Positions 8,080 through 15,060 of a stretch of 64,000 bases of DNA are shown piece by piece (the stretch's first letter is position 1; the number at the start of each line of letters is the position of its first letter). Made by a program: the position numbers and the translations under genes. The stretch covers positions 1-64,000 of the forward strand of contig JALHNB010000028.1 of the NCBI GenBank assembly GCA_022843745.1, read 5' to 3'. Source of the stretch: Anaerolineae bacterium (GTDB lineage Bacteria > Chloroflexota > Anaerolineae > Aggregatilineales > Phototrophicaceae). The notes under the pieces were generated by a model. That model searched no databases. It worked only from the letters and a program-made list of their open reading frames with translations, and had not been told where the DNA came from.

Positions 8080-9321
8080 TTAAGTGGCTTCAGGTTGCAG
8101 TTGGGGGCGTGTGAGCCAATAAACCAGCGTAATCAGTGTACAGGTCAGCACAATACCTGCCACGCTGATGGCTGCATAACCGCCTGTCGCGAACAATGGG
8201 CCAGCGCTCAGGCTGCCAATCCCCGCCACGAAGAACACTAATGTGTCGTTAATTCCCTGTACGCGAGCGCGTTCTGTGCCTTGCAGCGCATCCGCCAGCA
8301 GCGATGATCCCGCCACATAGCCAAAATTCCACCCTAGCCCCAGCAGGAAAAGCGCAAAGGCGATGACAAACTCGTTGGTGGAAATGGGCGCTATAACCGC
8401 TGCGGCGATCAAGGTCAATCCGGCGACGATCAGCATCGGAATACGCCCCAGGCGATCAATCAAATATCCAGTCAGGGCAGAGAGGCCGAACATGCCCAAT
8501 GTGTGCGCTGAAATGACCAGCGAGATGTCGTTTCGCGTGTGATGCAAATGATCCATATGCAGTGGGGTCATGACCATCAGCACGACCATCACGGTCTGGC
8601 TGACGAGCATCGCCAGAATTGCCAGTTGGACGGTTGGCAGCGTAAAAAGCGTTTGGAGTGAACGGGCAGGTAGTTGAGGTTGAGATTCCTGAGATTTGGC
8701 TTCAGAGGCAGTCACCATTTTGGCGATTGCCATCGGATCGGGGCGAAGGAAAAAAAGCGTGATGAGTGCCGCCAGCGAACAGAGGCCAAAGGCTGCTGCC
8801 CAGGGGCCGAGATCAGGATTCAGCCCAAATGATTCTAAAAATTGACCGCTGGGCGAAACCAGTATCGGGCCAGCAACCGCGCCGATTGTCCCGGCAAAAA
8901 CGATGCGCCCGATCATCCGCGCACGTTCGGCCTGGGGGAACATTTCGCCTGCTACGAATCGACTCTGCTCGCCGCTGGCACGTCCCACGCCGATCAGTAT
9001 CGCACTGAGCAGCAGTAATGGAAACGAATTTTGCGTAATCGCGATCATCCCGATGAGGCCGCCTATCGCACCCAGCGCATATCCCAATGTCAGGCCGATC
9101 CGCCGCCCAAATCGTCCCATAATCATTGCCGCAGGGAGCGCCGCAAATGCTTGCGAGAATGTCAACGTAGAGGATGGCAGCCCGGATGCGCTTTCTGAAC
9201 CACTAAGACGTGTCGCAACAATGGCGATCAGCGTAAAAATTGCAATTTGTGAGGCGGAAAACAGGCTTTGGGTGGCAAACAGGATATAGAGTAAACGTTT
9301 GCTCTGGGCGCTGTTATACAT
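8080..9321 (-). CDS. MFS transporter
   Basis: A 413-residue polytopic membrane protein with about 12 hydrophobic segments in two halves, separated by a charged loop near residues 205-225 (TASEAKSQESQPQ). The cytoplasmic loop signature after TM2 is MGRFGRRIGLTLGY, a form of the MFS GxxxDRxGRR motif; a second copy in the other half is LIDRLGRIPMLI. Transported substrate cannot be told; drug-efflux and sugar-efflux types both fit. It is transcribed alone toward the histidine phosphatase gene. Confidence 0.88.
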   Translation of the reverse strand: MYNSAQSKRLLYILFATQSLFSASQIAIFTLIAIVATRLSGSESASGLPSSTLTFSQAFAALPAAMIMGRFGRRIGLTLGYALGAIGGLIGMIAITQNSFPLLLLSAILIGVGRASGEQSRFVAGEMFPQAERARMIGRIVFAGTIGAVAGPILVSPSGQFLESFGLNPDLGPWAAAFGLCSLAALITLFFLRPDPMAIAKMVTASEAKSQESQPQLPARSLQTLFTLPTVQLAILAMLVSQTVMVVLMVMTPLHMDHLHHTRNDISLVISAHTLGMFGLSALTGYLIDRLGRIPMLIVAGLTLIAAAVIAPISTNEFVIAFALFLLGLGWNFGYVAGSSLLADALQGTERARVQGINDTLVFFVAGIGSLSAGPLFATGGYAAISVAGIVLTCTLITLVYWLTRPQLQPEAT

Positions 9322-9361
9322 AACGATCTAACCTTCTCATGGTGGTAGTTTATTTGAAAAA

Positions 9362-9367
9362 ATTATA
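9362..9367 (-). promoter_or_regulatory. Candidate -10 box for the MFS gene
   Basis: TATAAT reads on the minus strand about 40 bases upstream of the MFS ATG at 9321. No good -35 hexamer is visible, so activity is uncertain. Confidence 0.35.
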
Positions 9368-9453
9368 CCGCTTAAAGACATTTAAACTATGTGAAAAATG
9401 TGCCTTAAAGCGGCAAATGCACCAGAATTTTCAATATGTATTTTAAAATCCGT

Positions 9454-9482
9454 TTGATTTTAGTCTGTGGTCGCGTCAATAT
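9454..9482 (+). promoter_or_regulatory. Candidate promoter of the siroheme operon
   Basis: TTGATT (9454-9459) and CAATAT (9477-9482) are spaced by 17 bases, 27 bases before the ATG at 9509. Confidence 0.4.
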
Positions 9483-9508
9483 TCCGAGCGAAATTTTAGA
9501 GGTTGTAT

Positions 9509-10162
9509 ATGGATGAGTTTTATCCGGTGATGCTGCGCTTAAAAGGGCGCATCTGTGTGATCGTCGGCGGTGGCAGCGTTGGTGCGCGGAAGGCGGCAAG
9601 TTTGCTGGAGGCTGGCGCAGTCGTACACGTCATTAGCCCGATTTTGCATCCCAAGCTTCAGGATTTGGCTGATACAGGTGTGATTACGGTACACATCGCA
9701 TCGTATACATCTGGTGATTTGGTTGAACTACACCCAATGTTGGTTTTTGCAGCAACCTGGGATGCCCAGGTCAATCGACAGGTCGCGGAAGAAGCGCGTG
9801 CTTTGGGTGCATGGGTTGACCTGGCTGATTCCGGTGCTGAGAGTGATTTTCTGAGCATGTCCACTTTTCAGCGCGGCTCGGTGACAGTTGCCGTTTCATC
9901 CGGCGGCGTGTCCTCATCATTAGCTGTCCATCTGCGGATGCAATTGGAGCAGGTGATCGGCGATGAGGTTACGATACTGGCTGGCTGGATGGCCGAAACG
10001 AAGCCGCACGTTCGCGAAAAAATTCATTCGCAAGTTGGGCGTTCTCGATTATGGAAGTCGATTGTAGAATCATCGGTTCTGGATGATTTGCGCCGGGGGG
10101 ATAATGCCGGGGCGAGGGCATTATTTGATCGGTTGGTAACGGAAGCAATCGAGAATCAATGA
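9509..10162 (+). CDS. Precorrin-2 dehydrogenase / siroheme synthase N-terminal domain protein
   Basis: A 217-residue protein like the SirC/Met8/CysG-N family. The Rossmann motif is VIVGGGSVGARKA near residue 18, followed by the family AATWDAQVNRQV stretch and a Met8-type central helix region (SVTVAVSSGGVSSSLAVHLRMQLE). It oxidises precorrin-2 to sirohydrochlorin with NAD+ in the cytosol; some homologues also insert iron. A TTG at 9503 begins the longest frame, but ATG 9509 with AGAGG about seven bases upstream is the better start. The stop overlaps the next ATG by four bases, giving a coupled siroheme operon with the chelatase and methyltransferase. Confidence 0.88.
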   Translation: MDEFYPVMLRLKGRICVIVGGGSVGARKAASLLEAGAVVHVISPILHPKLQDLADTGVITVHIASYTSGDLVELHPMLVFAATWDAQVNRQVAEEARALGAWVDLADSGAESDFLSMSTFQRGSVTVAVSSGGVSSSLAVHLRMQLEQVIGDEVTILAGWMAETKPHVREKIHSQVGRSRLWKSIVESSVLDDLRRGDNAGARALFDRLVTEAIENQ

Positions 10163-11487
10163 AAATGAGAAAAAAGGCGCTCGTGTTAGCTGGACATGGT
10201 TCACACATCAGTCCGCAAACGGCTGAAGTGGTCTGGAAGCATGTTGACGCGCTGCGAGCGATGGGAGTCGCGGATGAAATCGCGGCGGCTTTTTGGAAAG
10301 AAATGCCTTCCTTTCATACCGTTCTCTCGACCCTTACCGCCGATGATGTGACGATTATTCCGCTGTTCACCGCACAGGGCTATTTCACGCAAACGGTGAT
10401 CCCTGCGGAAATGGGCCTGGATGGTGCGCTGACGCGGCGCGAAGGGCGGTTAATTCGCTATACACGCACTCTGAGCGAACATCCCTATCTTTCGCAGGTT
10501 GTTCGCCAGCGTGTTGAGGATGCCATCCGGCTTATGGGCTGCCCAACTGATGAAACGGCGGTTGCGATCATCGGTCACAGCACACGCCGCAACCCGGAAA
10601 GCCGCAAAGCGACTGAAGCGCAGGCCGCCCAGATTCGAGCGTTAGGGATTGTCGCCCAGGTCGAAGCCGTATATCTGGATGATGCACCGGAAATTTCCAG
10701 AATTTATGAGTTGACCAGTGCGCCAAATCTGATCGCCGTACCCTATTTTTTAGCATCAGGTTCGCATACAACGCTGGACGTGCCAGGTGAACTCGGATTA
10801 GAGCTAGGTCAAACACACGCGCAGATCAAGGGGCGTAATGTCTATTACACGTCTCCGGTTGGTATTGACGAAACGCTGCTTGAAGCGCTACTGGAACTGG
10901 CACGCGAGGCGGGTGCGCCGCTATCTGAATCGAAAAGCGGCTCATCGTGGGATTGTTTTCCATCTGCTGGCTTTGGCGAATTCGTGCAAGCGGTTCAGCA
11001 GGCAGGAGTGATGAAATTCGGGCAACTGCGCGTCACGCTTTCTGAAATTCGCCTGTGGGGGGATGAAAAAGCAGACCAGGTTTTCCGTGATCCAGAAGCA
11101 CTGCGGGCGCGAGTCCGCGAAAATCCCTTTCGCTCGCTGGCAACTTCTGCCGATTTGCCGGAGGGCTGGCGAGTCCCTGTATCCAGCGCCGATCAACTCT
11201 GTGCAGCAGTCGAGACAGTTTACCCTGGCGCAATCGCCAATTGGGCCGCGAATAAGCAGGGTAGATTGGAAATCAACACGCTTGAAATGACACTTCAGCG
11301 GCAAACAGGGAATTATCAAAAATTGAAAGCACTTGATGAGTCGCAAAAATTGGAAATTGTAGGCGCTGTTTGCGGTGGTTGTGTCCAGCATCCTGTGTGG
11401 CTTGACGGACAATCGCCTGTTGGGTGTCTTCCTTGCCCCGAAGTCTGCAATCATTGGTTATCACACGCGCTGGAGAAAATGACATAA
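10159..11487 (+). CDS. CbiX-type sirohydrochlorin chelatase with C-terminal Fe-S domain (DR2241-like)
   Basis: A 442-residue protein. Residues about 1-125 and 130-250 form two CbiX half-domains: LAGHGSHIS and IGHSTRRNPES carry the metal-binding His of each half. After about residue 255 comes an extra domain, ending with a Cys-rich stretch CGGC...GCLPCPEVC at about residues 404-428, which has enough Cys for a [4Fe-4S] cluster. This order is that of the Deinococcus DR2241-type protein (CbiX plus stabilising and Fe-S domains). The likely reaction is insertion of iron (siroheme) or cobalt into sirohydrochlorin; the neighbours favour siroheme. Start and stop overlap both neighbours (ATGA, TAATG). 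Confidence 0.82.
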   Translation: MKMRKKALVLAGHGSHISPQTAEVVWKHVDALRAMGVADEIAAAFWKEMPSFHTVLSTLTADDVTIIPLFTAQGYFTQTVIPAEMGLDGALTRREGRLIRYTRTLSEHPYLSQVVRQRVEDAIRLMGCPTDETAVAIIGHSTRRNPESRKATEAQAAQIRALGIVAQVEAVYLDDAPEISRIYELTSAPNLIAVPYFLASGSHTTLDVPGELGLELGQTHAQIKGRNVYYTSPVGIDETLLEALLELAREAGAPLSESKSGSSWDCFPSAGFGEFVQAVQQAGVMKFGQLRVTLSEIRLWGDEKADQVFRDPEALRARVRENPFRSLATSADLPEGWRVPVSSADQLCAAVETVYPGAIANWAANKQGRLEINTLEMTLQRQTGNYQKLKALDESQKLEIVGAVCGGCVQHPVWLDGQSPVGCLPCPEVCNHWLSHALEKMT

Positions 11488-12242
11488 TGGCTGTCGGTAC
11501 AGTTTATCTGGTGGGCGCTGGTCCCGGCGACCCTGGCCTTATCACCGTTAAGGGCTTAAATCTGCTTAAACGTGCGGATGTGATCCTGTATGATCGCCTC
11601 ATTCCGATGGCGCTGTTAGATGAAACGCGCCCGGATGCAACAAAAATCGATGTGGGCAAACTGCCGCAAAAATATCGTTTCGCTCAAGGTGAAATTAATA
11701 ACCTCCTGGTTGAACATGCGCAAAAAGGCCAGATGGTGGTGCGCTTGAAAGGTGGCGACCCATTTGTTTTCGGACGAGGTGGTGAGGAAGCGCTGGCTTG
11801 TGAGGCTGCTGGCATACCGTTTGAAGTCGTGCCAGGGGTTTCGAGCGCCATTGCCGTACCCGCCTACGCAGGCATTCCGGTCACGCATCGTCAGGTCGCC
11901 AGCGCATTCACGGTGTTTACGGGGCATGAAGACCCCACCAAGAGCGAATCCAGCATTGATTACGCGGCACTGGCAGCGGCATCGCGACTAGGAACATTGG
12001 TGTTGTTAATGGGCGTTTCCCATCTTCCACAAATTTTGCAGAAGTTGATCGCTGCCGGGGTGGATCAGAATACACCAGCCATTTGTATCGAATGGGGGAC
12101 GACACCGCAGCAGCGTATTGTGGAGGGGACGGTGGCGACACTGGCCGATAATGCCTTAAAAGAGGGGCTGCAACCCCCCGCGCTGACCGTTGTTGGAAAA
12201 GTGGTCGAACTGCGCTCGATGGGACTCAATTGGTTTGGGTAA
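11487..12242 (+). CDS. cobA: Uroporphyrinogen-III C-methyltransferase
   Basis: A 251-residue SAM-dependent enzyme that methylates uroporphyrinogen III at C-2 and C-7 to give precorrin-2, the entry to siroheme and cobalamin. Family motifs are plain: VYLVGAGPGDPGLITVKG at the N-terminus, VVRLKGGDPFVFGRGGEE near residues 75-95, VVPGVSSAIAVPAYAGIPVTHR, and a late PPALTVVGKVV. Length fits the stand-alone CobA/SUMT form (no fused uroporphyrinogen synthase). The ATG at 11487 shares one base with the previous stop, and GGAG lies 11 bases upstream. It closes the operon. Confidence 0.95.
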   Translation: MAVGTVYLVGAGPGDPGLITVKGLNLLKRADVILYDRLIPMALLDETRPDATKIDVGKLPQKYRFAQGEINNLLVEHAQKGQMVVRLKGGDPFVFGRGGEEALACEAAGIPFEVVPGVSSAIAVPAYAGIPVTHRQVASAFTVFTGHEDPTKSESSIDYAALAAASRLGTLVLLMGVSHLPQILQKLIAAGVDQNTPAICIEWGTTPQQRIVEGTVATLADNALKEGLQPPALTVVGKVVELRSMGLNWFG

Positions 12243-12283
12243 AAAATACAGGATTGTTTGGTAACTCTCACAAGTCCAATTCC

Positions 12284-12310
12284 TTGACAAAACCACCAAT
12301 TAAATATAAC
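12284..12310 (+). promoter_or_regulatory. Promoter for the cysH-cysC leader
   Basis: TTGACA (12284-12289) is a perfect -35; TATAAC (12305-12310) follows after 15 bases, or TAACTT (12307-12312) after 17. Transcription would begin near 12317, giving a leader of about 345 bases before the APS reductase ATG at 12663. Confidence 0.65.
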
Positions 12311-12365
12311 TTTTAGGAGTGTAGCTGAATTTGGAATCAACAAACCTGTGAAACCTTCATTGTCG

Positions 12366-12419
12366 ATGTGTCTTTGTTGTATGTGTTGTCACACTACTGC
12401 TCAAATGGGCTGTGGATAG
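12366..12419 (+). CDS. Cysteine-rich leader peptide 1
   Basis: ATG to TAG encodes MCLCCMCCHTTAQMGCG: six Cys in 17 residues, clustered at codons 2, 4, 5, 7 and 8, all as TGT. A GTG six codons earlier in the same frame could also start it; neither start has a strong ribosome site. The stop codon abuts the 5' arm of a hairpin that competes with the terminator at 12458. This is the form expected of a leader peptide on which ribosomes slow when charged Cys-tRNA is scarce. No such peptide is recalled from a named family. Confidence 0.6.
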   Translation: MCLCCMCCHTTAQMGCG

Positions 12420-12461
12420 GGTTTGTATTCAGAAGTAATCTGTGAAGAATGTGAATACCCT
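12419..12461 (+). promoter_or_regulatory. Candidate antiterminator hairpin 1
   Basis: GTATTC (12425-12430) pairs exactly with GAATAC (12453-12458), and GG (12420-12421) with CC (12459-12460) across a TTT bulge, plus a G-T pair. This uses bases 12457-12461 of the terminator's left arm, so only one of the two structures can form. The left arm lies just past leader stop 1, where a terminating ribosome would cover it. Confidence 0.5.
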
Positions 12462-12483
12462 GGCCTACAGCGCCGGGGTTTTT
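12458..12483 (+). terminator. Rho-independent terminator/attenuator 1
   Basis: CCCTGGC (12458-12464) and GCCGGGG (12472-12478) form a 7-bp stem, extendable by A12457-T12479, with a 7-base loop, followed by TTTTTG. It could end leader transcripts, or partly serve as the end of the upstream siroheme unit. Confidence 0.65.
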
Positions 12484-12507
12484 GTTTGTTAAGGCATAGG
12501 ATGCAGA

Positions 12508-12558
12508 ATGCACTCTAAAATAAACATGTGTTGTTGTCCCTGTACCAAGACTACTTGA
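12508..12558 (+). CDS. Cysteine-rich leader peptide 2
   Basis: ATG to TGA encodes MHSKINMCCCPCTKTT: four Cys in 16 residues, all TGT, as CCCPC at codons 8-12. AGGA at 12498-12501 sits six bases before the ATG, a usable ribosome site. A stalled ribosome on the Cys block would leave 12565 onward free, whereas a ribosome at the stop would cover it. The geometry matches classical amino-acid attenuation for the sulfur-assimilation gene downstream. Confidence 0.7.
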   Translation: MHSKINMCCCPCTKTT

Positions 12559-12564
12559 ACCATA

Positions 12565-12610
12565 GTCCGTTTTGGCGCGTATAACACGCCTCAGAAAAAG
12601 CGCCCCGGAC
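12565..12610 (+). promoter_or_regulatory. Candidate antiterminator hairpin 2
   Basis: GTCCG (12565-12569) pairs with CGGAC (12606-12610), and GGCGC (12574-12578) with GCGCC (12600-12604), with a TTTT/C internal loop. The right arm consumes GCCCCG of the terminator stem (12602-12607), so the two structures are mutually exclusive. Confidence 0.6.
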
Positions 12611-12627
12611 ACTGTCGGGGCTTTTTT
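12602..12627 (+). terminator. Rho-independent terminator/attenuator 2
   Basis: GCCCCG (12602-12607) and CGGGGC (12616-12621) form a strong GC stem with an 8-base loop, followed directly by TTTTTT. It ends only 36 bases before the APS reductase ATG and so must be read through for expression, which is the mark of an attenuator. Confidence 0.85.
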
Positions 12628-12662
12628 ATTGATGTAGGGCAGCACAACCAGGACAAAATCAC

Positions 12663-13985
12663 ATGACCGTATTCGAAGATCAACTCTCTGAACTCAACGC
12701 CTCTTTTGAGGATGCTTATCCGCAGGAAGTGCTGCGTTGGGCAGCCGAAAGCTTTGGGGATCGGCTGGCTGTGGTGACAAGTTTTCAGCCTACAGGCATC
12801 GTCACCATGCACATGCTCAGTGAGATTGCGCCAAAAACGACAGTCTTGACCCTCGACACAGGCCTGCTTTTCCCGGAAACTTATGCACTGATGGATGAGC
12901 TGGAACAGCGCCTCAATTTGCGCTTAATTCGTGTCCGGCCCAATCAAACTGTTGAGCAGCAAAGCCGCACACATGGCGCGAATCTTTGGGAACATGACCC
13001 GGACAAATGCTGCAATATGCGGAAGACTATTCCGCTAGGGCGGGTGTTGGGCGGGTATGATGCCTGGATTACCGGGCTGCGGCGCGATCAATCGAATGGT
13101 CGCCGCGCAACCCCGATGGTGAGCTGGGACAGCAAGAACGGAAAAGTCAAGTTGTCACCGTTGGCGACCTGGAATGAGGAAATGATCTGGGCTTATATCC
13201 ATGCCCATGAGCTGCCATACAATCCACTGCACGATCAGAACTATTCAAGTATTGGTTGCTATCCATGCACCCAACCTGTTGCGCCGGATTCGCCAGATAA
13301 ACGGGCAGGGCGCTGGTCGGGACATGTTAAAACAGAATGCGGTATTCACGTTGCCACTGAAAACAGCGGTACTCACGTTACCACCGAAAATAGCGATATT
13401 CACATGACCACCGAAAATAAAGGAGATACTATCGTGGCTGAACGCCAACAAGGTTTTACCCTCTGGCTGACCGGTTTATCCGGGGCTGGCAAAACGACCA
13501 TCAGCGTGGCGCTTGAACAAGAACTGCGCGCCCGTGAGGTTTACATCGAACGGCTGGACGGTGATACAGTGCGCGAAGGTCTGACACGCGACCTGGGTTT
13601 TAGTAAAGAAGACCGTGATAAAAATATCGAGCGCGTGACCTACGTCGCCAAACTGCTTTCACGTAATGGTGTCGGTGTTGTCGCGGCGTTTATTTCTCCC
13701 TATCGCGAAGCACGTCAGAAAGCTCGTGAGCAGATCAACAATTTCATCGAAGTTTATGTCGATGCTTCACTGGAAGTTTGCGCAGGACGCGATGTCAAAG
13801 GCTTGTATGCCAAAGCCTTCGCTGGTGAACTCAAAGGTTTTACGGGTGTTGATGACCCCTATGAAGCGCCAGAATCACCCGAACTCGTTATTCACAGCGG
13901 GCAGGAAACGCTTGAAGAAAGCGTCGGCAGAATTCTGCAATATCTGGAACAACGCGCACTGATCCCCGCTGCTGTTACTGCCTGA
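12663..13985 (+). CDS. cysHC: Fused APS reductase (CysH) - APS kinase (CysC)
   Basis: A 440-residue fusion. Residues 1-226 are a CysH-type reductase: CC at 116-117 and CYPC at 199-202 give the four-Cys [4Fe-4S] signature of adenylyl-sulfate (APS) reductases, and KTEC226GIH carries the catalytic Cys. Residues 227-253 are three 9-residue repeats (G/D-I/T-H-V/M-A/T-TEN-S/K). Residues 258-440 are APS kinase with P-loop GLSGAGKT (271-278), DGDTVREGLTRDLGFS and FISPYREAR. The first half reduces APS to sulfite, the second phosphorylates APS to PAPS; both are cytosolic. AGGA lies nine bases before the ATG. An internal ribosome site before a GTG at 13434 could also make free CysC. ATP sulfurylase and sulfite reductase are not in the window. 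Confidence 0.88.
   Translation: MTVFEDQLSELNASFEDAYPQEVLRWAAESFGDRLAVVTSFQPTGIVTMHMLSEIAPKTTVLTLDTGLLFPETYALMDELEQRLNLRLIRVRPNQTVEQQSRTHGANLWEHDPDKCCNMRKTIPLGRVLGGYDAWITGLRRDQSNGRRATPMVSWDSKNGKVKLSPLATWNEEMIWAYIHAHELPYNPLHDQNYSSIGCYPCTQPVAPDSPDKRAGRWSGHVKTECGIHVATENSGTHVTTENSDIHMTTENKGDTIVAERQQGFTLWLTGLSGAGKTTISVALEQELRAREVYIERLDGDTVREGLTRDLGFSKEDRDKNIERVTYVAKLLSRNGVGVVAAFISPYREARQKAREQINNFIEVYVDASLEVCAGRDVKGLYAKAFAGELKGFTGVDDPYEAPESPELVIHSGQETLEESVGRILQYLEQRALIPAAVTA
13341..13421 (+). repeat. Three tandem 27-base repeats in the CysH-CysC linker
   Basis: Units at 13341-13367, 13368-13394 and 13395-13421 encode GIHVATENS, GTHVTTENS and DIHMTTENK. The first unit starts inside the catalytic ECGIH motif, so the array looks like duplications of the CysH tail that bridged two separate reading frames. 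Confidence 0.85.
13418..13436 (+). promoter_or_regulatory. Internal ribosome binding site and GTG start for CysC
   Basis: TAAAGGAG (13418-13425) is followed after eight bases by GTG GCT GAA CGC at 13434, exactly where stand-alone APS kinases begin (xAERQQGFTLW). The site is in frame with the fusion, so separate CysC may be made beside the fused form. Confidence 0.6.
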
Positions 13986-14038
13986 TATTTGCAAGTAACT
14001 CACGCAGTTTTCACCTTCTAAACTGGCAATTATTCCTC

Positions 14039-14066
14039 GTAGGGGCAGGTCTTGGACTTGCCTCTA
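14039..14066. repeat. GTAGGGGC-type palindromic intergenic element, copy 1
   Basis: An imperfect inverted repeat with arms GTAGGGGCAGGTC and GGACTTGCCTCTA (G-T pairs tolerated) lies between the cysHC gene and the SDR. It resembles the perfect copy at 32859 and the variant at 62748 in its GTAGGGGC-like ends. Confidence 0.5.
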
Positions 14067-14182
14067 TGTTTGTATTGATGGCGCTCTGCCGAAGCCTGAT
14101 CCCCCAAACGTATCAAATTGCGATAACGCCCCTCGTTGTTTAAAATACCAACCCTGTTAACCTGGCATAAAATAAGGAATTT

Positions 14183-14995
14183 ATGGTGAAAAAATTTGAG
14201 GGAAAATCCGTCGTTGTGACCGGGGCTGGTCTCGGCATCGGTTACGGCCTGTGCCGCGCTTTTGCCAGCGAAGGCGCAACTGTCGCACTGAATGATATAG
14301 ACGGGAATCTTGCGCAAGAGGGTGCGAATCGCATCAACCAGGAAATCGGCAGCGAACAAGTCCACGCATATGGTTGTGACGTAGCGGATGTCGAATCGGT
14401 GCAGCGCATGTTTGCTGATTTCGTGGCGAAAACAGGCAGCGTGGACATCGCGATTGCTAACGCGGGTATCACCAATTACGGCGAATTTCTGGACTTTACG
14501 CCGCAGGCATTTGACCGTCTGACGGGTGTGAATCTGCGAGGGACATTTTTTACAGCGCAGACGGCGGCTAAATGGATGATCGAGAAAAAGACTGCGGGGC
14601 GCATTTTGTTGATGTCTTCGGTGACAGGCGTTCAAGGTTTTCTCAACCTTGCGGCTTATGGCATGACCAAAGCGGCTATTCGGATGCTGGCGCGGACGAT
14701 TACAGTGGAAATTGGCAAATATGGGATCACGGTCAATGCCATCTGCCCAGGCGCGATTTTAACGGAACGAACCCTGCTGGACGACCCCAATTATGAGTCG
14801 AATTGGGCAGGCGTGACTCCAGATGGGCGTGTCGGCTACGTCGAGGATATTGTCGCTGCCGCACTTTTTCTCGCCTCCCCGGAAGCGCGACATGTTACAG
14901 GACAAACGATTATTGTTGATGGAGGATGGTCGGTGCAAAGCCCACTGCCGGAAGATCATCCTGATAAGCCGGAGTTTTCGTCCCAGCTTCGTTGA
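14183..14995 (+). CDS. SDR family oxidoreductase
   Basis: A 270-residue classical short-chain dehydrogenase. The cofactor motif is TGAGLGIGYG (residues 12-21), NAGI near 93 is the NNAG equivalent, and the catalytic set is Ser in LLMSSVTG, then YGMTK (Tyr-x-x-x-Lys). A late GQTIIVDGGW is the common SDR ending. The enzyme is cytosolic and NAD(P)-dependent; likely substrates are sugars, sugar acids or polyols. The ATG follows AATAAGGAATTT. A separate promoter upstream of the ribokinase gene suggests it is a single-gene unit. Confidence 0.88.
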   Translation: MVKKFEGKSVVVTGAGLGIGYGLCRAFASEGATVALNDIDGNLAQEGANRINQEIGSEQVHAYGCDVADVESVQRMFADFVAKTGSVDIAIANAGITNYGEFLDFTPQAFDRLTGVNLRGTFFTAQTAAKWMIEKKTAGRILLMSSVTGVQGFLNLAAYGMTKAAIRMLARTITVEIGKYGITVNAICPGAILTERTLLDDPNYESNWAGVTPDGRVGYVEDIVAAALFLASPEARHVTGQTIIVDGGWSVQSPLPEDHPDKPEFSSQLR

Positions 14996-15016
14996 TCGCA
15001 TCGACTAGGATATAAT
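14988..15016 (+). promoter_or_regulatory. Candidate promoter of the ribokinase-RuMP operon
   Basis: TTCGTT (14988-14993) and a consensus TATAAT (15011-15016) are 17 bases apart, 45 bases before the ribokinase ATG. Confidence 0.55.
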
Positions 15017-15060
15017 CGCTGGCAAAGTTTGATACTTTTGATATTGAAGGAAATAAATTT

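Noticed and set aside
9398-9457. Mini-ORF with two Cys codons upstream of the siroheme operon (ATG TGC ... TGA)
   Set aside because: Only two Cys in 19 residues, no clear ribosome site, and no terminator hairpin follows, so it does not fit the attenuator seen at 12.3-12.6 kb.
12501-12518. Alternative five-codon ORF (ATG CAG AAT GCA CTC TAA) overlapping leader 2
   Set aside because: No Cys codons and it overlaps the better-supported leader; at most it shares the ribosome site.
12243-12662. SAM, cobalamin or T-box riboswitch in the cysH leader
   Set aside because: No conserved core motifs of these classes were found; Cys-rich mini-ORFs and paired terminators explain the leader better.
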